NCBI GenBank assembly: GCA_022376925.1
Contig: JAIOJX010000005.1
Location: forward strand, 162,257,001-162,321,000
Origin: Tragulus kanchil
Lineage: Eukaryota > Chordata > Mammalia > Artiodactyla > Tragulidae
DNA length: 64,000 nucleotides
Direction: 5' to 3'
The notes under the pieces were generated by a model that ran no database searches, had not been told where the DNA came from, and was given only the letters and a program-made list of their open reading frames with translations. Of this stretch, positions 24,483 through 35,688 are shown one piece after another. Position 1 is the stretch's first letter. Each line of letters starts with the position of its first letter. The position numbers and the translations under genes were made by a program.

Positions 24483-25123
24483 CCAAGACTGTGGGAGACT
24501 TTTTAAAAACTAAATATAGGGAAAATTTTCAAGCACACCTTGACATATCACACTTTAATAGAAAACTGTCCCCCCAAAATAGAAAAAGGTCTTTTCAGCC
24601 ACACATACAATATTTACCAAAAAAAAAAATATCTGGGCTATGAAGCAGCTCTCAAAAATTTCAAAGAATAGGTGCCATACAGACCATGTTTCTGAATTAG
24701 GTAACAATGGCCAAAATACACTGTTTGCTTATGTTTAGAATATGTTTTAATGCATTTATAAATCAGAGAATAAGTTACAATGAAAATTAAGAATATCTAG
24801 AACAAAAAAGAAAATTAAGTCAAAACTAGCCTCACTAGCTTTTATTGAATAAAAAAATCCATTTATTTAGTTCACACCCAGGCTGAGCCAGTCCTGCCTC
24901 GAGCCTAGAGTGGGGAAGTTCTGGACCTCAACTGTGGTTGGGAGGTAACCTGCTCTGCCAGCTCTGCCAGCCAGAAGAGAAAGAGCTCTGTAGCTCTGAT
25001 ACTCTGTAGGCTCTGCTGTCTCTCCAGCATGGTTCCCTCACGCCCAGGAAGCTTCTGTCCTCCCTCAACAGCTCCACACCAGCCATGCTGTGTATGAGTG
25101 ACACCGGATTTGCCTGCAGTACA

Positions 25124-25332
25124 AGTTGCTGCTTAGTCATGTCCGACTCTGCAGTCCCATGTACCATAACCCACCCGGTGCCCCTGTCCATGGGATTCTC
25201 CAGGCAAGAATACTAGAGTGAGCTGCCATTTCCTACCCCAGAATATCTTTTCTAATCTAGGGATCCAACCCATGTCTCATGTCTCCTGCACTGGCAAGTG
25301 AATTCTTTGCCAGTAGTACCACCTGGGAAGTT
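25124..25332 (-). mobile_element. Bov-tA SINE, antisense (copy B)
   Basis: Duplicate of 24028-24236 within duplication 6. Confidence 0.94.
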
Positions 25333-25352
25333 CAGTACTCATTGGAAGAAAC

Positions 25353-25578
25353 CATCAAATCCAGGTTTCCCCAGTGGCTCAGTGGTTAAAGAATCTGCTT
25401 TCAATTCAAGAGCTGCAGGGGATAGGGATTTGACCCCTGGAGGAGAGCACGGTAACCCACTCCAGTCTTCTTACCTGGAGAATCCCATGGACAAAGGAGC
25501 CTGGCCGGCTACGGTCCTTAGAGTCGCAAAGAGCTGGACACGACCAAAGTGACTGAGCTTGTGTACACATCAAATCCA
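25353..25578 (+). mobile_element. Bov-tA SINE, sense, with target-site duplication (copy B)
   Basis: Duplicate of 24257-24482, again bounded by CATCAAATCCA on both sides. The identical flanking repeats show that the duplication happened, or was assembled, after the SINE inserted. Confidence 0.96.
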
Positions 25579-26038
25579 CCAAGACTGTGGGAGACTTTTT
25601 AAAAACTAAATATAGGGAAAATTTTCAAGCACACCTTGACATATCACACTTTAATAGAAAACTGTCCCCCCAAAATAGAAAAAGGTCTTTTCAGCCACAC
25701 ATACAATATTTACCAAAAAAAAAAATATCTGGGCTATGAAGCAGCTCTCAAAAATTTCAAAGAATAGGTGCCATACAGACCATGTTTCTGAATTAGGTAA
25801 CAATGGCCAAAATACACTGTTTGCTTATGTTTAGAATATGTTTTAATGCATTTATAAATCAGAGAATAAGTTACAATGAAAATTAAGAATATCTAGAACT
25901 GAATGATAATGGAAATGCCTCATATCAGATTTGTAGACTGCAAGTAAAATAATAATTCAAAGGAAATGAGTAGATGTAAATACTTAGAAAAGAAGGACTT
26001 AAAAAGCATGAGTTATATGAGTAAGTCTGGATATCTAA

Positions 26039-26288
26039 TGTTGTTGTTCAGTTGCTCAGTTGTGTCTGACTCTTTGTGACCCCATGGACTGCAGTACCTC
26101 AGGCTTCCCTGTACTTAATCATCTCCCAGAGGTTGCCCAGACTCATATCCATTCAGTCAATGATGCCATCCTCACCCTCTGTCATCTCCTTCTCCTCTTA
26201 CATTTTATTTTTCTCAGCAGCAGGGTCTTTTCCAATGAGTCAGTGCTTTGCATCAGGTGGCCAAAGTAGCGGAGCTTCAGGTTCAACA
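26039..26288 (-). mobile_element. BovB (RTE) LINE 3-prime fragment, antisense
   Basis: Starts TTGTTGTTCAGTTGC and carries GGCTTCCCTGTACTTAATC, GGTCTTTTCCAATGAGTCAG and GCATCAGGTGGCCAAAGTAG. These are features of the antisense 3-prime end of BovB. A ruminant marker element. Confidence 0.88.
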
Positions 26289-26488
26289 TTAGTGTTTACT
26301 GCAGCACTATTTACAATAGCCGGGACATGGAAGCAACCTGGGTGTCCACTGACAGATGAGGAGATAAAGAAGTTGTGGTACATATATACAATGGAATATT
26401 ACTCAGCCATAAACGGAACAAACTTGAGTCAGTTTTAGTGAGGTGGATGAACCTAGAGGCGATATACAGAGGGAAGCAAGTCAGAAGT
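26289..26488 (+). mobile_element. L1 3-prime ORF2 end fragment
   Basis: Sense L1: CAGCACTATTTACAATAGCC, GGACATGGAAGCAACCTGGG, GTGGTACATATATACAATGG, AATATTACTCAGCCATAAA. The next 105 bases are a BovB-tail insertion. Confidence 0.9.
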
Positions 26489-26604
26489 TTGAGCAAACTC
26501 CAGGAGATGGTAAAGGACAGAGAAGCCTGGCTTGCTGCAGTTCATGACGTTGCAAAGACTCAGACACTACTAAGTGAATGAACTGACTGATTGAAGTCAG
26601 AAGT
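26478..26604 (+). mobile_element. Short BovB/Bov-A tail insertion with target-site duplication
   Basis: A 105 bp insert (26489-26593) matches the BovB 3-prime tail (CAGAGAAGCCTGGCTTGCTG, GTTGCAAAGACTCAGACAC). It is flanked by the 11 bp repeat AAGTCAGAAGT at 26478-26488 and 26594-26604. Severely 5-prime truncated, which is typical of target-primed insertion. Confidence 0.88.
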
Positions 26605-26748
26605 ACTGTGATAAGGTAAAGTTAGGCTATGTGTACATTTGGGGATGAGCCACAGGGAATCTTATACATAAATATGATCCATAAATCTTACCAGAAGTAC
26701 TTATATATGTGACATTATTTCCATGTTATTTTCTGGTTATAAAACTTT

Positions 26749-26868
26749 GGGAATTCCCTGGCCATTCAGTGGTTAAGACTCAATACTTTCGGTGCCAAGG
26801 ACCCGGGTTCAATTCCTGCTCCGGGAACTAAGATCCCACAAGCCATGTGGCACAGCCAAAAAAAAAAT
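26749..26868 (+). mobile_element. CHR-type SINE, short form
   Basis: Runs from GGGAATTCCCTGG through AGTGGTTAAGACTC, CCGGGTTCAATTCC, GGGAACTAAGATCCCACAAG and GCACAGCC to a short A-run. A tRNA-derived cetartiodactyl family distinct from Bov-tA. Confidence 0.85.
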
Positions 26869-29139
26869 TATATTTATGCCTTAACATTCATATGGCTTAA
26901 TTTCTTTCTCTGTCTCTGTATGGCAGTATACAGTTCCGTTACTGATCCAAGAATAATACTGTCACTCTAAATTTTCTCAAATAGGGGGAGGTCATCATAA
27001 AAAGGACGAAGTCCATTAAGGTACTAATGCAAAATTCATTATTAAAGCAATCAATCCTGAAATAATGAAACCACCAAAACCAGAAGGCAACTTTCATTGT
27101 CATTTTTTTTTCCAGTACCTTGGGGAAGCAAAGGAGCTGGGCAGCCACTGGTGAAACTTTGGAGAAGCCATGGACACCATAAAGCCCCCTTGGCTTAGGG
27201 GGTTCTCGCCAAAGAAACATAGGCATGACTTGTTAAGAGTCCAGTTCAAAGAGGGTTCTAGAGACAGAGCATCTTTCTCAGGTTGGGCTTCCAGTTTTAC
27301 CCATACTTGGCCATCTGCATGCTACATGACAGTTCGGAAACTATGGTGTAGGCAATGTTTCTCTCACTTTTAAAAAGCAGAACTTCATTCTCAGCCTGTA
27401 TCTCTTAGAAGGTTGCAAAAGTTGGCATTTATCACATTTGAAGATTGGTGAAAATGCAGACAACCGAGATGCCTATGTCTTAACTTCAGTCTTGAGTAAA
27501 GGACCGTCTGCTATCAGGTCTGTTTAGGTGATGCAAGAATCTTAGAGAACACTAGCAAATATCAGAAACCTCCCATTCCACCTTATTTTCCCAGGAGTAA
27601 TTAAAATTATTCCTAGCTTCTCTGCCTAGGAAGTAAGTCTCAAGTTATCTATAAATTCTCTATTTGCAGCTAAGATTCTGCAATTCCAACTCTGGAATTA
27701 TAAGAAATTAGCATAAACACCAATTTCCTTTGTGTTAATAGATTTCGTCATATAAATAAATATTTTGAAAACGGAATATCTCCTCCCCTGCTCAAGCCCA
27801 AATATCTAGTTCCAAAGGTAATATTCCTGCCAGGATACTGTTTAGCAAAGAGTATGGCTTAAGATGGGAAAAAAGCAAAGGTGTTGGAGGGAGAAACAGT
27901 GCTTAGGATGAACCATGCTTTTAAAAATTCTTTTGGCTTAATTTCTTTCTCTGTCTCTGTATGGCAGTATACAGTTCCGTTACTGATCCAAGAATAATAC
28001 TGTCACTCTAAATTTTCTCAAATAGGGGGAGGTCATCATAAAAAGGACGAAGTCCATTAAGGTACTAATGCAAAATTCATTATTAAAGCAATCAATCCTG
28101 AAATAATGAAACCACCAAAACCAGAAGGCAACTTTCATTGTCATTTTTTTTTCCAGTACCTTGGGGAAGCAAAGGAGCTGGGCAGCCACTGGTGAAACTT
28201 TGGAGAAGCCATGGACACCATAAAGCCCCCTTGGCTTAGGGGGTTCTCGCCAAAGAAACATAGGCATGACTTGTTAAGAGTCCAGTTCAAAGAGGGTTCT
28301 AGAGACAGAGCATCTTTCTCAGGTTGGGCTTCCAGTTTTACCCATACTTGGCCATCTGCATGCTACATGACAGTTCGGAAACTATGGTGTAGGCAATGTT
28401 TCTCTCACTTTTAAAAAGCAGAACTTCATTCTCAGCCTGTATCTCTTAGAAGGTTGCAAAAGTTGGCATTTATCACATTTGAAGATTGGTGAAAATGCAG
28501 ACAACCGAGATGCCTATGTCTTAACTTCAGTCTTGAGTAAAGGACCGTCTGCTATCAGGTCTGTTTAGGTGATGCAAGAATCTTAGAGAACACTAGCAAA
28601 TATCAGAAACCTCCCATTCCACCTTATTTTCCCAGGAGTAATTAAAATTATTCCTAGCTTCTCTGCCTAGGAAGTAAGTCTCAAGTTATCTATAAATTCT
28701 CTATTTGCAGCTAAGATTCTGCAATTCCAACTCTGGAATTATAAGAAATTAGCATAAACACCAATTTCCTTTGTGTTAATAGATTTCGTCATATAAATAA
28801 ATATTTTGAAAACGGAATATCTCCTCCCCTGCTCAAGCCCAAATATCTAGTTCCAAAGGTAATATTCCTGCCAGGATACTGTTTAGCAAAGAGTATGGCT
28901 TAAGATGGGAAAAAAGCAAAGGTGTTGGAGGGAGAAACAGTGCTTAGGATGAACCATGCTTTTTAAAAATTCTTTTAGCTCTATATTTTTATATGTACAT
29001 TTTCTGTATGTATATTGAACGTCAATAAAAATTTAAATATATAAGGGATAGCTATAAGATAAACACTAATATTAATTTTTTTAATATTCTGCAAAATTTT
29101 GTTCATATGTTGTTAAGCAAAGACATATTTTAAAAAGAA
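26869..29139. other. Unassigned AT-rich sequence in duplication 7, no gene seen
   Basis: Contents of both copies of duplication 7 and their right flank. I see no element or gene I can name. Confidence 0.55.
26893..28976. repeat. Tandem duplication 7, unit 1041 bp
   Basis: Copy A is 26893-27933 and copy B is 27934-28976. They differ by one T in a T-run just before the end. The junction (TTCTTTT/GGCTTA) shares one base with the left edge. The last 290 bases of the unit recur a third time at 29804-30095 because this pair overlaps duplication 8. Confidence 0.96.
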
Positions 29140-30880
29140 ATTTGTGAAAGCTGAAAATAAGAAAAAAAAATAGCAGACAATACCAAAAAAAAGAGTAGTG
29201 ATGTTAATATTGAATAAAGCAGAATTTAAAGTACAAAATCATATAAGGGGAAAGATGAATATTGCACATACTAGTAAAGGAAAGAAAGTGTAATAATCAT
29301 GTACATGTAGGCACCTAAAAATATAAATCTCAAAATATATAAAGGAACAATTGAAAGAACTATAGACAGAAATAAACAATTAAACTTGGAGAATGTCATA
29401 CATCTATTTTAGAAACTAAGACATCAAGTAGACAAAAATAAGCAAGAAGCAAACAGTTTGGATAACATAAATAAGTTCATACTAATACATTTATACTCAA
29501 GAAGGAAAGAATACAAATGTTATAGTACATTTCCTCTTATTTTTTTTGGCAAGAAAGTAATCGTATGACCAGACTTAATTGCAAGGAGGCTGAGAAACAA
29601 AGCCTTCCCTCTATGTGCCCTGCATAAAATCAAGGGATTTATTACTGAAGTAGGAAGGGGGAAAAAAAAAAAACCTCACAATACAAATGAATAACAAAAT
29701 GCTAATTCTTTATAAATACTGATATATTAGACCTCTAGCAAGACTTATCAAAGGGAAAGAGAAAAAAAAAAGAGAAACTAAACAAAAAAATAAAGAAAAA
29801 TAATTATCTATAAATTCTCTATTTGCAGCTAAGATTCTGCAATTCCAACTCTGGAATTATAAGAAATTAGCATAAACACCAATTTCCTTTGTGTTAATAG
29901 ATTTCGTCATATAAATAAATATTTTGAAAACGGAATATCTCCTCCCCTGCTCAAGCCCAAATATCTAGTTCCAAAGGTAATATTCCTGCCAGGATACTGT
30001 TTAGCAAAGAGTATGGCTTAAGATGGGAAAAAAGCAAAGGTGTTGGAGGGAGAAACAGTGCTTAGGATGAACCATGCTTTTTAAAAATTCTTTTAGCTCT
30101 ATATTTTTATATGTACATTTTCTGTATGTATATTGAACGTCAATAAAAATTTAAATATATAAGGGATAGCTATAAGATAAACACTAATATTAATTTTTTT
30201 AATATTCTGCAAAATTTTGTTCATATGTTGTTAAGCAAAGACATATTTTAAAAAGAAATTTGTGAAAGCTGAAAATAAGAAAAAAAAATAGCAGACAATA
30301 CCAAAAAAAAGAGTAGTGATGTTAATATTGAATAAAGCAGAATTTAAAGTACAAAATCATATAAGGGGAAAGATGAATATTGCACATACTAGTAAAGGAA
30401 AGAAAGTGTAATAATCATGTACATGTAGGCACCTAAAAATATAAATCTCAAAATATATAAAGGAACAATTGAAAGAACTATAGACAGAAATAAACAATTA
30501 AACTTGGAGAATGTCATACATCTATTTTAGAAACTAAGACATCAAGTAGACAAAAATAAGCAAGAAGCAAACAGTTTGGATAACATAAATAAGTTCATAC
30601 TAATACATTTATACTCAAGAAGGAAAGAATACAAATGTTATAGTACATTTCCTCTTATTTTTTTTTTGGCAAGAAAGTAATCGTATGACCAGACTTAATT
30701 GCAAGGAGGCTGAGAAACAAAGCCTTCCCTCTATGTGCCCTGCATAAAATCAAGGGATTTATTACTGAAGTAGGAAGGGGGAAAAAAAAAAAACCTCACA
30801 ATACAAATGAATAACAAAATGCTAATTCTTTATAAATACTGATATATTAGACCTCTAGCAAGACTTATCAAAGGGGAAAA
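28686..30880. repeat. Tandem duplication 8, unit 1118 bp, degraded junction
   Basis: Copy A is 28686 to about 29760 and copy B is 29804 to about 30880, both starting TTATCTATAAATTCTC. Copy B has two more T in the run at about 30658. Between the copies, 29761-29803 is an A-rich stretch that only loosely resembles what follows copy B. The pair is chained to duplication 7. The right part is L1 sequence. Confidence 0.95.
29140..29803 (+). mobile_element. L1 ORF2 fragment (copy A, cut at junction)
   Basis: Old sense L1 ORF2: GTAGGCACCTAAAAATATAA, AACTATAGACAGAAATAAAC, TAGACCTCTAGCAAGAC. Degenerate and without an open frame. It ends at the degraded junction of duplication 8. Confidence 0.7.
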
Positions 30881-31315
30881 GAGAAATAACATAAAAATAA
30901 ATAAGATGCTATGACATAACTGAGAGATTTTACAAATTTTGTAAAGCAAATTTAAAATTTCAAAGAATGGATGAAAATTGACAAAACATAAAATAGCAAA
31001 ATTAACATAAGAAACAAAGTAAAGAAACTATAGCAGTCCAAAAAATTGAAAAGGTGATCAAAGACATTCCTCCTTTAAAAAGCCCACGTTTACATAAGCT
31101 TATGAGTTCTACCAAATTCTACAGAAACAAATAATTCTTACACAAATATTTACATTAAGATAATTGATAAAAATCTGCCCTACTCATTTTAATAAGAGTT
31201 CATATCAATAATGCTAAAATCAGATAAGGGCAGTATAAAAACAAATATTCAATAAATAAAATAATATATCTATATGAATATAGATATAATATTAACAAAT
31301 CAATGACTTACTTTT

Positions 31316-31595
31316 AAAAAACTGATAATAGGGCTTCTTTGATGGTCCAGTGGGTAAGGAGTCTGTCTTGCAGTGCAAGGGGCACCAGTTCAATCTCTGG
31401 CCTGCCAAACAGCTGGACCAGTGTGTCCAATTGCAAGCCAGCACTCTGGAGCGCGTGCACCCGGGCCGGTGCTCTACATTGGGAGAGGCCGCTGCAGTGG
31501 GAGGCACACAGAGGCCAAAGAATAAAGATGGATGAAAAATAAGTAAATGAAAAACCAATATAAAGAGCCCAAAATTTAAAGAAAAAACTGATAAT
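31316..31595 (+). mobile_element. CHR-type SINE with target-site duplication (copy A)
   Basis: The body is 31330-31581, flanked by AAAAAACTGATAAT at 31316-31329 and 31582-31595. The head is GGGCTTCTTTGATGGTCCAG. A 3-prime part not found in the short CHR form carries AATAAAGATGGATGAAAA and AATGAAAAACCAATAT. Confidence 0.9.
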
Positions 31596-31673
31596 GCTAA
31601 AATCAGATAAGGGCAGTATAAAAACAAATATTTAATATATAAAATAACAATATATCTATATGAATATAGACAT

Positions 31674-32129
31674 TGTCAACTAAAAAAAGATGAAACTTGA
31701 GAGTTGTGGGTTAAGTTTTATCTGGGGCATAATTAGGACTGCAGCCTGGGAGGCAGCACCCCAGGTAGCTCTGAGAGACGGCTCCAGAGAGGCAGCAGGA
31801 GGAGGGTCAATATTTAAGGATTTTGGTGATGGGGAAGTTTAATATCATTAAACAGTCATTTTACAAAGAATCTTCAGTTCGTCACAAGGATCTGATGTCA
31901 CCATGAGGAGATTTAGTGCTTTTCTAAATATGAGGCGATGCAAGGATTGAGATAATAAAATCTGTTCCTAAAAGCATTCACCTACTAAAGACCTGCCCCA
32001 CCAGATTCCCTGGAGCAGAGAGTGCCTCTACCCACCCCTCCCCCATCTCCTTCAGGGGATACTGAAGGTCAGCAGCTCTCCACAGCTGCACTCTGGACTC
32101 TGCAGAGGCAGAGGGCAAGTGTCCTTGTT
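31674..32129 (+). mobile_element. ERV-like LTR, incomplete (copy A)
   Basis: Same sequence as the complete LTR at 32768 but cut at the junction of duplication 9, 45-50 bases short of its end. Confidence 0.75.
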
Positions 32130-32408
32130 GTCCAAAAATTGAAAAGGTGATCAAAGACATTCCTCCTTTAAAAAGCCCACGTTTACATAAGCTTATGAGT
32201 TCTACCAAATTCTACAGAAACAAATAATTCTTACACAAATATTTACATTAAGATAATTGATAAAAATCTGCCCTACTCATTTTAATAAGAGTTCATATCA
32301 ATAATGCTAAAATCAGATAAGGGCAGTATAAAAACAAATATTCAATAAATAAAATAATATATCTATATGAATATAGATATAATATTAACAAATCAATGAC
32401 TTACTTTT

Positions 32409-32689
32409 AAAAAACTGATAATAGGGCTTCTTTGATGGTCCAGTGGGTAAGGAGTCTGTCTTGCAGTGCAAGGGGCACCAGTTCAATCTCTGGCCTGCCA
32501 AACAGCTGGACCAGTGTGTCCAATTGCAAGCCAGCACTCTGGAGCGCGTGCACCCGGGGCCGGTGCTCTACATTGGGAGAGGCCGCTGCAGTGGGAGGCA
32601 CACAGAGGCCAAAGAATAAAGATGGATGAAAAATAAGTAAATGAAAAACCAATATAAAGAGCCCAAAATTTAAAGAAAAAACTGATAAT
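32409..32689 (+). mobile_element. CHR-type SINE with target-site duplication (copy B)
   Basis: Duplicate of 31316-31595 in duplication 9, with one extra G in the body. Confidence 0.9.
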
Positions 32690-32767
32690 GCTAAAATCAG
32701 ATAAGGGCAGTATAAAAACAAATATTTAATATATAAAATAACAATATATCTATATGAATATAGACAT

Positions 32768-33271
32768 TGTCAACTAAAAAAAGATGAAACTTGAGAGTTG
32801 TGGGTTAAGTTTTATCTGGGGCATAATTAGGACTGCAGCCTGGGAGGCAGCACCCCAGGTAGCTCTGAGAGACGGCTCCAGAGAGGCAGCAGGAGGAGGG
32901 TCAATATTTAAGGATTTTGGTGATGGGGAAGTTTAATATCATTAAACAGTCATTTTACAAAGAATCTTCAGTTCGTCACAAGGATCTGATGTCACCATGA
33001 GGAGATTTAGTGCTTTTCTAAATATGAGGCGATGCAAGGATTGAGATAATAAAATCTGTTCCTAAAAGCATTCACCTACTAAAGACCTGCCCCACCAGAT
33101 TCCCTGGAGCAGAGAGTGCCTCTACCCACCCCTCCCCCATCTCCTTCAGGGGGTACTGAAGGTCAGCAGCTCTCCACAGCTGGACTCTGGACTCTGCAGA
33201 GGCAGAGGGCAAGTGTCCTTGTTGTCCAGTCATTGGCAATGTGATTGGTAAATGCCAGTTTGTAGTTGACA
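32768..33271 (+). mobile_element. Solitary ERV-like LTR, complete (copy B)
   Basis: A 504 bp unit begins TGTCAACT and ends AGTTGACA, a perfect 8 bp terminal inverted repeat with the TG...CA ends of retroviral LTRs. It is flanked by ACAT at 32764-32767 and 33272-33275, a 4 bp target-site duplication. The sequence resembles old ERV-L-related LTRs from memory (GAGAGTTGTGGGTTAAG, GGACTGCAGCCTGGGAGGC). It is a non-coding solo LTR with no internal viral genes nearby. Strand is by resemblance only. Confidence 0.78.
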
Positions 33272-33440
33272 ACATCTATATGAATATAGATATAAAATCT
33301 TTATAAAATATTAACAAATCAACTACTTACTTTATAAAAAAACTGATAAACTATAACCAAATAGGGTTTATTCAAGGAATTCAATAATTACTTAAAACTA
33401 GAAAAATCTATCAGTGTAATTCATTATATTTGTTTTGGTT

Positions 33441-34131
33441 TCGGTTTTCTTTCCAGTGTGTTTTATTATCTTTTCATATGCCTGGCTTTATTTCTGAATC
33501 CTGATATTACATATGGAAATTAGAGAAATAAAATAATTCTAAGCTTTGGTTTTATATTATACTCCTCCAAACAGATTTGCATTGCTTTTGACATTTTCTT
33601 AGGTTTCACTAGCTAAAAGCGCAACACTGAATACCATGCCAGAGACTAAAATGAATAAAAGTTGGACTTCACTCCTTCTGAGGGCCAGTTTATTTCTGGT
33701 TCACTATTTTTCCTAGGGATTAGCCCTTTAGCATCCAGACCCAAAGCTGGGAGGGTTTCCAGGGGTCGTCTTCCTGAGCAAGTTCTGGTTTTGTCCCCTC
33801 AAAGTTACTGACGACTCTCCTCACTTCTCACCCCTCAGCCACCTCTTCTGGGATTGAACGATGCCTCTGAGAGAAAAAAAAAACTCAAGTTTCAGGTTCA
33901 TTTGGAGTTTCTTCTTGCAGATCTCGTTCTTGTATTTCTTCATTGCCTGTTAGCTCTCTGACAACTTTAAGCAGATGTTTTAAAACATGTATTTTGTTCA
34001 GTATTTCTAGTCATACTTAATACGAGGAAAGATCCAAATTACTTTGTCTATATTCCCAGAAATCCAAGTTGATCATAACCCAAATTGTTACAAGATAATA
34101 CTCGTGTTTATGGAGGCACCTTCAAAGCTCT
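33441..34131. other. Unassigned sequence, no gene seen
   Basis: Left part of duplication 10 and its flank. It is moderately AT-rich, and I recognise no transposon or gene. Confidence 0.55.
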
Positions 34132-34490
34132 CTATTCACAGACATTTTTTTTTAAAGATTTATTTATTTTATTATTTATTTTTGGGCGGGGGTCGGGTTG
34201 GGGAAGGAGGGGAGCGGGCGGGCTACTTCTATTGGTCTTTCATTTCTCTATTTTCATCCATCTTTGTTCTTTGGCTCCTGTGGGCCTCCCATCGCAGTGG
34301 CCTCTGTTGTCGCAGAGAGCCGGCTCTGGGCGCATGCGCTCCAGAGCTCCGGCTCGGTCATTGAACACATGGGTCCAGCCGCTCCACTGCACGTGGGATC
34401 TTCCCAGGCCAGGGATCGAACCGGCACCCCTTGCACTGCAAGGCAGTGTCCTTACCCACTGGACCACCAGGGGAAGCCCCTATTCACAGA
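34132..34490 (-). mobile_element. Extended CHR-type SINE, antisense, with TSD (copy A)
   Basis: The body is 34143-34479. Target-site duplication CTATTCACAGA lies at 34132-34142 and 34480-34490. Read antisense it begins with the T-rich tail and ends CCACCAGGGGAAGCCC. The 3-prime half includes a G-rich run (GGGCGGGGGTCGGGTTGGGG) and the shared AATGAAAGACCAATAG block. Confidence 0.93.
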
Positions 34491-35329
34491 AATTTTAAAA
34501 AGACTTTGAGCAAATGAATTTCATGAAGTTGCTAACCAGCTGCTAAAGATTCAAAAACATCTGGTTAATGATCTTAGCCTGAATGGATCACATTACTGAG
34601 CCCTTTTAAAATGGAAATTGAGGCCACCCTTCCTAAGCAAACTTCTGGAAGCAGTGTGTTTTATTATCTTTTCATATGCCTGGCTTTATTTCTGAATCCT
34701 GATATTACATATGGAAATTAGAGAAATAAAATAATTCTAAGCTTTGGTTTTATATTATACTCCTCCAAACAGATTTGCATTGCTTTTGACATTTTCTTAG
34801 GTTTCACTAGCTAAAAGCGCAACACTGAATACCATGCCAGAGACTAAAATGAATAAAAGTTGGACTTCACTCCTTCTGAGGGCCAGTTTATTTCTGGTTC
34901 ACTATTTTTCCTAGGGATTAGCCCTTTAGCATCCAGACCCAAAGCTGGGAGGGTTTCCAGGGGTCGTCTTCCTGAGCAAGTTCTGGTTTTGTCCCCTCAA
35001 AGTTACTGACGACTCTCCTCACTTCTCACCCCTCAGCCACCTCTTCTGGGATTGAACGATGCCTCTGAGAGAAAAAAAAAACTCAAGTTTCAGGTTCATT
35101 TGGAGTTTCTTCTTGCAGATCTCGTTCTTGTATTTCTTCATTGCCTGTTAGCTCTCTGACAACTTTAAGCAGATGTTTTAAAACATGTATTTTGTTCAGT
35201 ATTTCTAGTCATACTTAATACGAGGAAAGATCCAAATTACTTTGTCTATATTCCCAGAAATCCAAGTTGATCATAACCCAAATTGTTACAAGATAATACT
35301 CGTGTTTATGGAGGCACCTTCAAAGCTCT

Positions 35330-35688
35330 CTATTCACAGACATTTTTTTTTAAAGATTTATTTATTTTATTATTTATTTTTGGGCGGGGGTCGGGTTGGG
35401 GAAGGAGGGGAGCGGGCGGGCTACTTCTATTGGTCTTTCATTTCTCTATTTTCATCCATCTTTGTTCTTTGGCTCCTGTGGGCCTCCCATCGCAGTGGCC
35501 TCTGTTGTCGCAGAGAGCCGGCTCTGGGCGCATGCGCTCCAGAGCTCCGGCTCGGTCATTGAACACATGGGTCCAGCCGCTCCACTGCACGTGGGATCTT
35601 CCCAGGCCAGGGATCGAACCGGCACCCCTTGCACTGCAAGGCAGTGTCCTTACCCACTGGACCACCAGGGGAAGCCCCTATTCACAGA
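35330..35688 (-). mobile_element. Extended CHR-type SINE, antisense, with TSD (copy B)
   Basis: Duplicate of 34132-34490 within duplication 10, including both flanking target-site repeats. Confidence 0.93.

Larger units (their letters stand above)
23735..25899. repeat. Tandem duplication 6, unit 1096 bp, with filler
   Basis: Copy A is 23735-24803 and copy B is 24831-25899. A 27-base A-rich filler occupies 24804-24830. The copies appear identical. Each carries an inverted pair of Bov-tA SINEs. Confidence 0.97.
31036..33228. repeat. Tandem duplication 9, unit about 1094 bp
   Basis: Copy A is 31036-32129 and copy B is 32130-33223. GTCCA is shared at the left edge, the junction (32130) and the right edge (33224-33228). 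Differences are one A in an A-run, one G in the CHR SINE (CCCGGGCC versus CCCGGGGCC), and two substitutions near 32050-32100. The unit carries L1 sequence, a CHR-type SINE and most of an ERV-like LTR. Confidence 0.97.
30258..33440 (+). mobile_element. L1 ORF2 fragment, interrupted by SINE and LTR
   Basis: Sense L1 continuing from the copy B equivalent of 29140 through TTCTACCAAATTCTACAG (31109) to AGGGTTTATTCAAGGAATTC (33363). It is interrupted by a CHR-type SINE and an ERV-like LTR, both partly doubled by duplication 9. All frames are broken. Confidence 0.7.

Noticed and set aside
34085..34498. 137-codon frame repeated exactly at 35283-35696
   Set aside because: It lies in the antisense CHR-type SINE, and the repetition is duplication 10, not a gene family.
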